Of a DNA stretch of 64,000 bases, positions 48,091 to 57,915 are shown in pieces. Under the pieces are notes generated by a model that made no database searches, was not told where the DNA came from, and saw only the letters and a list, made by a program, of their open reading frames with translations. The DNA is from Rhodococcus sp. NBC_00297 (GTDB lineage: Bacteria > Actinomycetota > Actinomycetes > Mycobacteriales > Mycobacteriaceae): contig NZ_CP108041.1 in assembly GCF_036173065.1 (NCBI RefSeq), forward strand, positions 2,046,001-2,110,000. The letters run 5' to 3'. The stretch's first letter is position 1; each line of letters starts with the position of its first letter. The position numbers and the translations under genes were made by a program.

Positions 48091-50316
48091 TCAGACGTCT
48101 TTCAGCGGGGTGGCACCCAGCTCGGACTGCAGCAGCTCGAGCGCGACCTCGTCCGGATCGCGACGCGTCGACGGATCGACCGGCTCCTTCGCCTGCTTCA
48201 TGAGCTCTTCCTGCTCCTCCGGGCTCTCCGGGGGAGGTGGACCGTCGTACGGCGAGGGACCCGGGTCGTCCGGATAGTCGGGCTCCTCGGGCGGCGGGGG
48301 GATGTCGTCGTCGGACGGGCGCGAGGGCGTCGACCGCGCCGGGGCGCTGCCGGACTGCGCCGGCCGTGCCGGCTCCGGGGTGGGCGCCGACCTGCTCGGG
48401 CGCGAGAACCGAGGGCCGGTGGACGCCGGGCGCTCGGCCGGGGTGGATGCCGGCGCCGGTGCCGCCGACCGGGCGGTGCCGTCGCCCGCCTCGCAGACCA
48501 CGGTCCACTCGACGCCGAAGACGTCACGCAGCGCGTCCTTGATGACCTCGGCGTTGCGGGGCTCGACCAGCCTCTTGGCCAGCGGTACCGAGTCGTGAGC
48601 CAACACGATCGCCCCGTCCCCGACAGACTTCACGGTGGCGCCCGAGAGCATCACCTCGACGGTGCGGCTGCGCTCCCGCACCTTCGTCCGCACCTCGGAC
48701 CAGACGGCGCGCACGTCCGCGGCATCCGGACCCTCCGCCGCGGCGGGACTCGGCGCGGCGGGCTCGGGTGCTGTCTCGGGGGCGGTCTCTGCCGGCTCGG
48801 GTGCACTCTCGGCGGGCTCGGGTGTCGTCGATTCGGCGGCCGGGGTTTCCACGGCTACGGGGGTGGGCTCCGGGGTCGGCTCGGGCTCAGGGGTGGCCGG
48901 CTGCGCTGCGGGCGGCTGCGCTGCGGCCGGTTCGGGGCGCGCAGGTTCGGGGCGCGCAGGTTCGGGGCGCGCAGGTTCGGGTGTGACCGGTTCCGGTGCA
49001 GCGACTCTGGCTGCGGGGGCGTCGACGACGGGCGCGGGAGCGGCGGCCGGCTCGGCCGCCCGCTCGGACGGACGGCGGTACGTCTGCTGCTGCGCCGCCG
49101 CCTCGAGGCGGTCGTGCTGATGTTCGGCCTCGACCGCAGCGGCCTCGCCTGCGGGCAGGGTCACGTCGAGGCGCCGTTCGAGTCGCTCCAACCGTTGCAG
49201 CACAGCACTTTCCGCATCGGACGCCGCCGGCAGCAGCATCCGCGCACACATGACCTCCAGCAACAGCCGGGGAGCCGTGGCGCCGCGCATCTCACCGAGT
49301 CCGGCGTGCACCGTCTCCGCGAATCGGGCCAGCGTGGCCGGGCCGATGCGCTCCGCCTCGTCGCGCATCCGCTCGAGCATGTCGGCGGGGGCGTCGACGA
49401 GTCCGCGCTCCCCCGCATCGGGGACTGCACGCATGAGGATGAGGTCGCGGAGTCGATCGAGCAGGTCCACCGCGAACCGGCGGGGATCGTGGCCCGCGTC
49501 CATGACCTTCTCGACGGTGCCGAACAGAGCGGCACCGTCCCGGGCGGCCAGTGCGTCGACGGCCTCGTCGATCAGCGCGACGTCGGTGACGCCGAGCAGA
49601 GTGAGTGCGCGGGTGTACTGCACACCCTCGTCACCTGCACCGGCGAGCAGCTGGTCCAGCACGCTGAGGGTGTCGCGCGGGGAGCCACCACCGGCACGAA
49701 TGACCAAGGGATACACCGCATCCTGCACGGTGACCTTCTCCTCCGCACAGATGCGCTCCATCAGACCGCGCATGGCGAGCGGAGGCAGCAACCGGAAGGG
49801 GTAGTGATGGGTGCGGCTGCGGATGGTCGGCAGCACCTTCTCCGGCTCCGTGGTCGCGAACACGAAGATCAGGTGCTCGGGCGGCTCCTCCACGATCTTG
49901 AGCAGCGCATTGAAGCCCGCCGTCGTGACCATGTGGGCCTCGTCCACGATGAAGACGCGGTAGCGCGATTCCGCAGGCGCGTAGAACGCGCGGTCACGCA
50001 GCTCACGGGTGTCGTCCACGCCGCCGTGGCTGGCCGCGTCGAGCTCGATGACGTCGAGGTTGCCCGGGCCGCCGGGAGCGAGCGCGACACACGAGCCGCA
50101 CACTCCGCACGGCGTCGACGTCGGACCCTGGACGCAGTTGAGCGACCGCGCCAGGATGCGTGCGGACGACGTCTTGCCACACCCGCGAGGGCCGGAGAAG
50201 AGGTAGGCGTGATTGATGCGCTTCGAGTCCAGTGCGACGGACAGAGGCTCGGTGACATGCTCCTGCCCGACCACTTCCGCGAACGTCGCTGGACGGTACT
50301 TCCGGTACAGGGCCAC
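48091..50316 (-). CDS. dnaX: DNA polymerase III subunits gamma and tau
   Basis: A 741-residue clamp-loader ATPase. Walker A GPRGCGKT is at 42-49, four zinc-binding Cys at 61, 70, 73 and 76, and Walker B/sensor VDEAH. The AAA+ core and collar extend to about 380. The rest is a Pro/Ala/Glu-rich linker with tandem ARPEP repeats and a C-terminal tau-type domain. GTG at 50316 starts the conserved VALYRKYRPATFAEVVGQ. No clear frameshift slippery site was identified, so a separate gamma product is not claimed. It matches the location of Rv3721c. Confidence 0.95.
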   Translation of the reverse strand: MALYRKYRPATFAEVVGQEHVTEPLSVALDSKRINHAYLFSGPRGCGKTSSARILARSLNCVQGPTSTPCGVCGSCVALAPGGPGNLDVIELDAASHGGVDDTRELRDRAFYAPAESRYRVFIVDEAHMVTTAGFNALLKIVEEPPEHLIFVFATTEPEKVLPTIRSRTHHYPFRLLPPLAMRGLMERICAEEKVTVQDAVYPLVIRAGGGSPRDTLSVLDQLLAGAGDEGVQYTRALTLLGVTDVALIDEAVDALAARDGAALFGTVEKVMDAGHDPRRFAVDLLDRLRDLILMRAVPDAGERGLVDAPADMLERMRDEAERIGPATLARFAETVHAGLGEMRGATAPRLLLEVMCARMLLPAASDAESAVLQRLERLERRLDVTLPAGEAAAVEAEHQHDRLEAAAQQQTYRRPSERAAEPAAAPAPVVDAPAARVAAPEPVTPEPARPEPARPEPARPEPAAAQPPAAQPATPEPEPTPEPTPVAVETPAAESTTPEPAESAPEPAETAPETAPEPAAPSPAAAEGPDAADVRAVWSEVRTKVRERSRTVEVMLSGATVKSVGDGAIVLAHDSVPLAKRLVEPRNAEVIKDALRDVFGVEWTVVCEAGDGTARSAAPAPASTPAERPASTGPRFSRPSRSAPTPEPARPAQSGSAPARSTPSRPSDDDIPPPPEEPDYPDDPGPSPYDGPPPPESPEEQEELMKQAKEPVDPSTRRDPDEVALELLQSELGATPLKDV
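48929..48980. repeat. 15-bp tandem repeat inside dnaX
   Basis: Three identical copies of GGTTCGGGGCGCGCA (48929, 48944, 48959) and a partial fourth encode the ARPEP repeats in the DnaX linker. Copy number may vary between strains by slippage without a frameshift. Confidence 0.85.
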
Positions 50317-50362
50317 GCGAGAGAGAGTACCGACGTCGACCGACAGAACGGTCGGCGGGAAC

Positions 50363-50947
50363 CTACGATCCTGCGCTCTCCTTGGCGGCCCGCTTGGCCG
50401 CCTTCTTGAACTCGCGCACCTCGCCCAGACTGGTCGCGTCGACCACGTCGGCGATGGATCGTCGGGAGCCGTCGTCGCCGTACGATCCGGCGGCGTCGCG
50501 CCACCCGGCCGGCTCCACACCCATCTGCTTGCCCAGCAGAGCCAGGAAGATGCGCGCCTTCTGATCGCCGTACCCGGGCAGCGCCTTCAGTCGCTTCAGC
50601 ACTTCTCTGCCGTCCGGGTCGCCGTCCGTCCAGATGGCGTCGGCGCGGCCGTCCCACTCGTCGACGATGTACGAGCACATCGACTGGATCCGCTTGCCCA
50701 TCGACCCCGGGAACCGGTGCACCGCGGGTGGGGTGGAGCAGATCGCGAGGAAGTCGTCCTCCGGCATCTCGGCGATCGCGCGGACGTCGAGCGACCCGAT
50801 GCGATCCGCCAGCTTCTTCGGACCGGCGAACGCCGACTCCATCGGTACCTGCTGATCGAGCAACATCCCGATCAGCAGCGCGAGCGGGTCGGAGGCGAGC
50901 AGGGCGTCGGCGTCGGGATCCCCCACCAAGTGCAGCGTCGTGGCCAT
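50363..50947 (-). CDS. HhH-GPD-type base excision DNA repair protein
   Basis: A 194-residue protein of the HhH-GPD glycosylase superfamily. The N-terminal helical part carries DPLALLIGMLLDQQVPMESAF and the helix-hairpin-helix is LKALPGYGDQKARIFLALL at about 127-145. It lacks the Fe-S cluster Cys set of EndoIII/MutY. A conserved actinobacterial subfamily of this length is annotated as base-excision repair, but the target lesion is unknown. It lies 46 bases upstream of dnaX on the same strand. Confidence 0.8.
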   Translation of the reverse strand: MATTLHLVGDPDADALLASDPLALLIGMLLDQQVPMESAFAGPKKLADRIGSLDVRAIAEMPEDDFLAICSTPPAVHRFPGSMGKRIQSMCSYIVDEWDGRADAIWTDGDPDGREVLKRLKALPGYGDQKARIFLALLGKQMGVEPAGWRDAAGSYGDDGSRRSIADVVDATSLGEVREFKKAAKRAAKESAGS

Positions 50948-50959
50948 GGCGTCATTCTT

Positions 50960-51865
50960 TCACGCGGACAGCGCAGCACGAATGCGCTGCGCCAGCCGAC
51001 CGTCGACGAGGTCCGCCCACGTCCACCGCACGACGATCCACCCGGCGGCACGCAGAGCGTCCTCCCGGAGCTTCTCGGCGATCATCACGCTCTCGGTCGC
51101 CTCGCCTCCACCGGTGTACTTCACCATCCCGTCGAACTCCCCGATCACGCGCTGGTCCTCCCACAGGAAGTCCGGCCGATACGTGCGCCCGTCGATCACG
51201 ATCTCGATCTGCAGCTCGGGCGCGGGGAGCCCGTGCCGATCGAGGTACACCCGACTGCGCGATTCGCCGACGCTCTCGCTACGACCGTCCAAGAATGCGG
51301 CGGCACGTCGAGCGCCCGCGACGCCGCGCCGACGGCCACACCCGCGGATCGCCTCGGTGATGTCGTCGATCGATGTCGGAGTGCATGCCAGCGCCGAATC
51401 ACCAACGCACACAGCGGCTTCGAAGCTCAAGGCGCACCCAAGATCCGCCACGGTCCGCGCCGCGGAGGTCACTCTCGCACCGTCACGCATCACCACGTCC
51501 ACATCGGCGAGTGGATGCGTGTGGAGGTGCCGTACCGCGTCGACACGTCCGCCGGTCGGCCTGTCGACCGTCAGGTGCACCAGCGGTGGCGGCCCCTGCC
51601 ACAACGACATGCCCCACGCCAGCGCGGCCGACTCGTGGCTGAGCGTGAGACCCGGTCCGCCTGCGGCCAGGGCTGCCCGGGCTGCGAGAAGGTGTCGAGC
51701 CTCCGGCGTGGAGTCGGTGAAACGCCGCTTGTCGACGAAACACCCCCGCCGCACGGCCACGATGGACCCGGACCTGCGTGCACTGCGGATCTCGGTGTCG
51801 GACACACCTCGGCCGAGAAGATCCGCGCGCCGGATCAGTTCTGCGGCTTCGCCCTCGTCGCTCAT
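50960..51865 (-). CDS. AbiEi-antitoxin-like / DUF559 domain protein
   Basis: A 301-residue protein. The N-terminal region (about 1-60) resembles the AbiEi antitoxin-type winged helix (DTEIRSARRSGSIVAVRRGCF), and a middle helical region follows. The C-terminal DUF559 part has the PD-(D/E)xK Vsr-like elements: YRPDFLWEDQRVIGEFDG, a Lys-Tyr segment, and REDALRAAGWIVVRWTWADL. Such fusions are common single genes in Mycobacteriales; no toxin (AbiEii) gene is beside it. The nuclease activity is unproven. ATG at 51865 is the start. Confidence 0.7.
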   Translation of the reverse strand: MSDEGEAAELIRRADLLGRGVSDTEIRSARRSGSIVAVRRGCFVDKRRFTDSTPEARHLLAARAALAAGGPGLTLSHESAALAWGMSLWQGPPPLVHLTVDRPTGGRVDAVRHLHTHPLADVDVVMRDGARVTSAARTVADLGCALSFEAAVCVGDSALACTPTSIDDITEAIRGCGRRRGVAGARRAAAFLDGRSESVGESRSRVYLDRHGLPAPELQIEIVIDGRTYRPDFLWEDQRVIGEFDGMVKYTGGGEATESVMIAEKLREDALRAAGWIVVRWTWADLVDGRLAQRIRAALSA

Positions 51866-51925
51866 GTGACGATCGTGGCCGAGATCCAGGAATGCTGCTC
51901 ATGGCCATCCACAGGCGTCGAACCG

Positions 51926-51964
51926 TCACCGGTTTCCGCAACTCACAGGGGTTGCAGCCGGTGA
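51926..51964 (-). terminator. Hairpin downstream of aspC
   Basis: Outer arms TCACCGG/CCGGTGA (51926-51932, 51958-51964) and inner arms GCAAC/GTTGC (51938-51942, 51951-51955) fold into a long stem-loop 34 bases past the aspC stop; likely its terminator. Confidence 0.6.
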
Positions 51965-51998
51965 ACCCTGCCGGAATCGGTGTGAGAACCCGACCAAA

Positions 51999-53588
<1,590 letters not shown>

Positions 53589-53594
53589 CAGAGA

Positions 53595-53623
53595 AAGACC
53601 CCCGTGCGCTGCACGGGGGTCTT
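53595..53623. terminator. Terminator after tRNA-Ser
   Basis: A perfect 13-bp stem (53595-53607 with 53611-53623) with a GCT loop, then CTTCGTT. It lies 7 bases beyond the tRNA and 9 bases past the stop of the convergent small gene. Confidence 0.9.
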
Positions 53624-53631
53624 CTTCGTTC

Positions 53632-53781
53632 TCACTCTCTGTCCAGCACCCAGGTCACCGGAGCCGGGTCGAGCCCTTCCACGACCACCGCGGCCCACGC
53701 CTCGGCTGTCGACACGTCCTCGTGCTCGGCCGTGGCCAGGATGGAGTCGTCGCTGGTGTCTCTCACTCGATAGGTCGGCAT
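53632..53781 (-). CDS. Small conserved-looking protein (49 residues)
   Basis: A 49-residue reading frame starting MPTYRVRDTSDDSILATAEH and ending PAPVTWVLDRE. The composition is balanced and acidic (unlike GC-frame artefacts), with a beta-alpha-beta look, and it ends exactly before the tRNA terminator. ATG at 53781; no strong ribosome-binding site. I do not recognise a family. It sits 35 bases downstream of the DUF2797 gene on the same strand and may be its operon partner. Confidence 0.55.
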   Translation of the reverse strand: MPTYRVRDTSDDSILATAEHEDVSTAEAWAAVVVEGLDPAPVTWVLDRE

Positions 53782-53816
53782 GGCTCACGAATGCCACGCG
53801 GCGGCCGGGGACAAAC

Positions 53817-54725
53817 TCAGAACAGTGCTTCCTGCATGGCGGGCAGCGCGGTGTCGAACTCGCCCCACTCGATGCGGCGCCCGCGCAGTCTCGACAGGTC
53901 GGCCACGTAGAGCGAGTCCGGGTCTTCGGACACCGTGGCGCCGACGGCGGAACCGATGCACCACTGCACGGTCAGGCCGTGCGCACCGACGGCAGTGTCC
54001 AGCGGATAGGCCGTGCGCCGACCCGTGAAGGCCGCCTCTCGGCCCGCGGGCGGCTCCCACTGCTCGTCGACGACACGGAAGTCGTCGTCGGAGAAGTCGG
54101 GACCGAGGTCAGCGAGCACCTCGCGCGCCAGTGTCGCCGCGTCGGCGTTCGATCTATCGAGGCGGGCGAGGTCGATCGGGCGGGTCAACCCCGCCGCCTT
54201 GACTGCCGCGCGCACGGCCTGGCGCAGACCGGCAGTGTCGGTCATCGCGTCCTCGAGGTGCCGCACCACGCGTCCGTCGACCGCCCGTGCGACGTAGCGT
54301 CCGACCACAGCGCCCTGCTCGGTGAGCCGTCCCCATTTCCGAGGATCCGCCGCCGTTCCCACCTTGTCCGTCCCGTCGGCGAAGGTCGCGACGTAGAGCC
54401 AGTGCGGTTGCATCACCACGCTCTCGAGCCCCTTCGACAGGAAGCCCTGCCGGTGGACGATGTGGACGAACCGGTACGGATCCGCCGCGACACAGGCGTC
54501 GCAGTGCACCCCGGAGGTGGCGCGCGCACCGTTCGGGCAGGCCACAGGACGGCCGTCCTCGGCGCGGCGACCGATGCACCACAGCACACCCGGCGCGTCG
54601 AGCGCGCGGTATCGCAGTGCGGACGACAGCACCGGCCGGGACGTCACCTCGCCGGTGTCCGTGTCGGTGACTCCGAGCAGCGGCTCCCCGCGTGGCCACC
54701 CGACACCGCGCACGACCAGGGCCAT
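53817..54725 (-). CDS. DUF2797 domain protein
   Basis: A 302-residue protein with the DUF2797 pattern: the LWCIGRRAEDGRPVACPNGA segment and HCDACVAADPY supply four Cys that may bind a metal, followed by VHIVHRQGFLSKG and VATFADGTDKVGTAADPRKWGRLTEQGA. The function is unknown in all bacteria. ATG at 54725 has GGAGAGGAG upstream, much stronger than anything before it in the long open frame. It is divergent, by 33 bases, from a membrane protein gene. Confidence 0.75.
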   Translation of the reverse strand: MALVVRGVGWPRGEPLLGVTDTDTGEVTSRPVLSSALRYRALDAPGVLWCIGRRAEDGRPVACPNGARATSGVHCDACVAADPYRFVHIVHRQGFLSKGLESVVMQPHWLYVATFADGTDKVGTAADPRKWGRLTEQGAVVGRYVARAVDGRVVRHLEDAMTDTAGLRQAVRAAVKAAGLTRPIDLARLDRSNADAATLAREVLADLGPDFSDDDFRVVDEQWEPPAGREAAFTGRRTAYPLDTAVGAHGLTVQWCIGSAVGATVSEDPDSLYVADLSRLRGRRIEWGEFDTALPAMQEALF

Positions 54726-54758
54726 CGCGACTCCTCTCCACCTGGCAGCATTCCCGGG

Positions 54759-55298
54759 ATGAGCACACCCGGACCCGTCGGATCCCTCTACCGCCGAGTG
54801 ACGACGCGCAAGGCCGGCGTGCTGCCTCCGCACCGCGCCACCCGACGTCTCTCGGCCTACGTCTACGGAAACGTCCTGGTGATGACCGTGGTGGTCGCCG
54901 CCAGTCCGTCGTCCATCGCGAACGGTACGGCGGCGTTGTTGGTGATCGGCACCACGCTCACCACCTTCCTCGCCCACATCTTCGCGGACGCCGTCGCGGC
55001 CGGCACCGTCGACGACGACACCGTCGACTGGCGCGAGGAGTTGCGGGACTCACTGCCGATCGCCTCCTCGGGCGTCGCGCCGTCGTTGCTGCTGGCGCTG
55101 GCGTGGCTCGATATCCTGCCCGGCGCACTCGCGCAGGGGCTCGCGGGTGGTCTGGTGACGTTGCGTATCGCGTCGATCCCGGTGGTCGCCGAGCGTCTGC
55201 GCGGCCGCGGACTGTCGTTTCGCCTGGTCCTGGCCGGTATCGCCACCGCAGTGCTGGCCGCGATCGTCGTGGCGGTGAAGGTGTATCTGACGCACTGA
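54759..55298 (+). CDS. Membrane protein of unknown function
   Basis: A 179-residue protein with a basic N-terminal tail (LYRRVTTRKAG, HRATRRLSAYVYG) and about four hydrophobic segments: VLVMTVVVAAS, GTAALLVIGTTLTTFLAHIFA, SSGVAPSLLLALAWLDILPG and LVLAGIATAVLAAIVVAV. A central acidic loop (DDDTVDWREE) faces the cytoplasm or the outside. The family is not recognised. ATG at 54759 is selected because the frame upstream is not protein-like. Confidence 0.65.
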   Translation: MSTPGPVGSLYRRVTTRKAGVLPPHRATRRLSAYVYGNVLVMTVVVAASPSSIANGTAALLVIGTTLTTFLAHIFADAVAAGTVDDDTVDWREELRDSLPIASSGVAPSLLLALAWLDILPGALAQGLAGGLVTLRIASIPVVAERLRGRGLSFRLVLAGIATAVLAAIVVAVKVYLTH

Positions 55299-55438
55299 TC
55301 GCGTCGTTCGCCACCGAAACTTCTTGTGACCGACACCGCCGCCGGGCAGTGAATGTCTGGGATCACATGCTCGCGGAACGGCTCCCCGCCGCCCACCAGC
55401 GTGCACACTGGAGCGGTAGTACAACGGAGGGATCTCCC

Positions 55439-56341
55439 ATGGCGGCACTCGATACCGCACAGCCGGACATGCAGACACTCAGTCTGCACGGCAACGAACT
55501 GAAGTATCTGGACATCGGACACGGCCCCGCGGTCATCCTGATCCACGGACTGCTGGGCTCCCATCACAACTGGGAACCGCAGATCGACACCCTGTCGCAG
55601 CGGTACCGCGTCATCGTGCCGGACCTGTTCGGCCACGGTGAATCGGACAAGCCCGCCGGGGACTACTCCATCAGTTCCCACGCCGCGACGGTGCGCGACC
55701 TGCTGCACAGCCTGGACATCACGTCGGCGACGTTCGTGGGCCACTCGCTCGGCGGTGGCATCGCGATGCAGACGCTGTACCTGTTCCCCGAGTTGGTCGA
55801 GCGCATGGTGCTCATCGCCAGCGGCGGTCTCGGCCCCGAGGTCAGCCCGCTCCTGCGTGCGGCCACCCTGCCGGGCAGCGAGTTCGTTCTCCCGCTGATG
55901 GCGAACCGCACCGTGCGCGGTCTCACCGATCTCGCGATCGATCGGCTCGACAAGCTGGGACTCCCCCTGATGAGCGCCAGTTCCTCCGAGGCGTGGCGCA
56001 GCTTCGGGTCGGTCCAGGACGCCGGCACCCGCCGCGCGTTCCTCGCGACCGCCCGCTCCGTCATCAGCTTCCGCGGTCAGACCATCAGTGCGACACCGCA
56101 CTTCGCCAACTTCCCCAACATCCAGGCGATGCTGGTCTGGGGTGCTCGCGACAGCATCATCCCCAACTCGCACACCGAGAACGCTCGGGCCGAGTTGCCG
56201 CACGGCCGCGTCGAGATCTTCGAGAGGGCAGGGCATTTCCCGCATCTCGACAACCCCGACCGCTTCGACCGCATCTTCACCGAGTTCATGCGTGACTGCG
56301 AGGCCGGTGCCTCGCGTCCGCACCTCGTCGCCGAGGCCTGA
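55439..56341 (+). CDS. Alpha/beta fold hydrolase
   Basis: A 300-residue hydrolase: oxyanion region LIHGLLGSHHNW, nucleophile Ser in VGHSLGGGIAMQ (elbow at about 101-106), Asp in WGARDSIIPNSH and His in ERAGHFPHLDNPDRF complete a catalytic triad. Relatives include epoxide hydrolase- and haloalkane dehalogenase-like esterases of mycobacteria (Rv2715-like). The substrate is unknown. ATG at 55439 follows ACGGAGGG. It stands alone between a membrane protein and a strong terminator. Confidence 0.85.
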   Translation: MAALDTAQPDMQTLSLHGNELKYLDIGHGPAVILIHGLLGSHHNWEPQIDTLSQRYRVIVPDLFGHGESDKPAGDYSISSHAATVRDLLHSLDITSATFVGHSLGGGIAMQTLYLFPELVERMVLIASGGLGPEVSPLLRAATLPGSEFVLPLMANRTVRGLTDLAIDRLDKLGLPLMSASSSEAWRSFGSVQDAGTRRAFLATARSVISFRGQTISATPHFANFPNIQAMLVWGARDSIIPNSHTENARAELPHGRVEIFERAGHFPHLDNPDRFDRIFTEFMRDCEAGASRPHLVAEA

Positions 56342-56353
56342 CACATACACGAA

Positions 56354-56386
56354 CGCGCCCTCTCCCGTGATGCGGGAGAGGGCGCG
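56354..56386. terminator. Bidirectional terminator
   Basis: A perfect 14-bp stem (56354-56367 with 56373-56386) with a 5-base loop between the convergent hydrolase and MHS transporter genes. Confidence 0.9.
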
Positions 56387-56401
56387 GTGCTGTGTGCGTG
56401 A

Positions 56402-57787
56402 CTACTTCGTCGGGATACCGGCCTTCGCGAGCTCGGCCTCGGTGGCCAGGTTCTTCGCGTCGGCGATGTCGATGCTCTCGAGCGCGATGCCCTTGGTCTC
56501 ACGAGCCACCACGACGGCGATCAGCGTGATGAGCGCGGAGGCGGCAAGGTACCAGGCGATCGGCACGGACGAGCCGTAGACGTCCAGCAGCTTCACCGCG
56601 ATGATCGGCGCGAGCGACCCTGCGACGATCGACGTCACCTGATAGCCCAGGGACACACCGGAATACCGCATACGCGTGGGGAACATCTCGGACATGATCG
56701 CCGGCTGGGTGGCGTACATGAAGGCGTGGAACACCAGTCCGATGATGATCGCCAGCATGATGACGACGTTGTGGCCGCTGTTCATCATGGGGAAGGCGAA
56801 GAAGCCCCACGTGCCGGCGGTGACCGCACCGACGAGGTACACCGGACGGCGTCCGACGGTGTCCGCCAGGCGACCGACCAACGGGATCACCGCGAAGTGC
56901 ACGGCGTGCGCGATGAGCATCCACCACAGGATGGTGCTGGTGTCGGTTCCCACCTCGACCTTGAGGTAGGTGATGGAGAAGGTGACCACCAGGTAGTACA
57001 TGACGTTCTCGCCGAAGCGCAGGCCCATCGCGGTGAACACGCCACGCGGGTAACGCTTCACGACCTCGAAGACGCCGTACGACGCGGCCTTGATGACCTC
57101 GGCCTGCTTCTGCGCCTCGACGAAGATCGGGGCGTCGGTGACCTTGGTACGGACGTAGTAGCCGACGAAGACGATGACGGCGGACAGCCAGAACGCGACA
57201 CGCCAGCCCCAGCTGAGGAACGCGTCCTCCGAGAGCACGGTGGTGAGCACCAACAGGACGACCGTCGCGAGCAGGTTGCCGCCGGGGACACCGGCCTGCG
57301 GCCAACTGGCCCAGAAGCCGCGGCTCTTGTTCGGGCTGTGCTCGGCGACCAGGAGCACCGCGCCACCCCACTCACCGCCCACCGCGAAGCCCTGGATGAA
57401 GCGCAGCGTCACCAGAAGTGCCGGCGCCCAGTACCCGATCTGGTTGAACGTCGGCAGGCAGCCCATGAGGAAGGTGGCGGCGCCGACCAGCACCAGGGAG
57501 AACTGCAGGAGCTTCTTACGTCCGTACTTGTCACCGAAGTGACCGAAGACGATGCCGCCCAGCGGTCTCGCGACGAACCCGACCGCGTACGTGACGAAGG
57601 CCGCCAGGATGGCGTCGAGTTCGCTGGTTCCCTCCGCGAACATGATCTTGCTGAACACGAGCGTCGCCGCCGTGCCGTAGAGGAAGAACTCGTACCACTC
57701 GACCACGGTGCCCGCCATGGATGCGGCGACCACCTTCCGCAGACCCGACGGTTCCTCGTCGCGATCCACCCTGTCGACAACCGACAT
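56402..57787 (-). CDS. MFS transporter, metabolite:H+ symporter (MHS) family
   Basis: A 461-residue transporter with 12 helices. The N-terminal segment GTVVEWYEFFLYGTAATLVF, the loop 2-3 motif FGHFGDKYGRKKLL and RFIQGFAVGGEWGGAVLLV are MHS signatures shared by shikimate, alpha-ketoglutarate and proline/betaine symporters. The substrate is not clear. ATG at 57787 has AGGAGAA upstream. The divergent LysR-type regulator probably controls it. Confidence 0.88.
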   Translation of the reverse strand: MSVVDRVDRDEEPSGLRKVVAASMAGTVVEWYEFFLYGTAATLVFSKIMFAEGTSELDAILAAFVTYAVGFVARPLGGIVFGHFGDKYGRKKLLQFSLVLVGAATFLMGCLPTFNQIGYWAPALLVTLRFIQGFAVGGEWGGAVLLVAEHSPNKSRGFWASWPQAGVPGGNLLATVVLLVLTTVLSEDAFLSWGWRVAFWLSAVIVFVGYYVRTKVTDAPIFVEAQKQAEVIKAASYGVFEVVKRYPRGVFTAMGLRFGENVMYYLVVTFSITYLKVEVGTDTSTILWWMLIAHAVHFAVIPLVGRLADTVGRRPVYLVGAVTAGTWGFFAFPMMNSGHNVVIMLAIIIGLVFHAFMYATQPAIMSEMFPTRMRYSGVSLGYQVTSIVAGSLAPIIAVKLLDVYGSSVPIAWYLAASALITLIAVVVARETKGIALESIDIADAKNLATEAELAKAGIPTK

Positions 57788-57915
57788 GACATTCTCCTTG
57801 CTGAGTCTCCGGTGCCGGGACAGTGATCCACGGCACACGCCGAGTCGAGTATCGACGCAGATCACCGCGCCGCACAATGGCCGCGCGCGCACGACCGAAC
57901 TGCAAAGATGCACAC

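Noticed and set aside
48929..48980. Possible programmed frameshift site in dnaX
   Set aside because: The repeats are 15-bp and in frame, and I found no A-rich slippery heptamer followed by a hairpin, so no gamma/tau frameshift is claimed.
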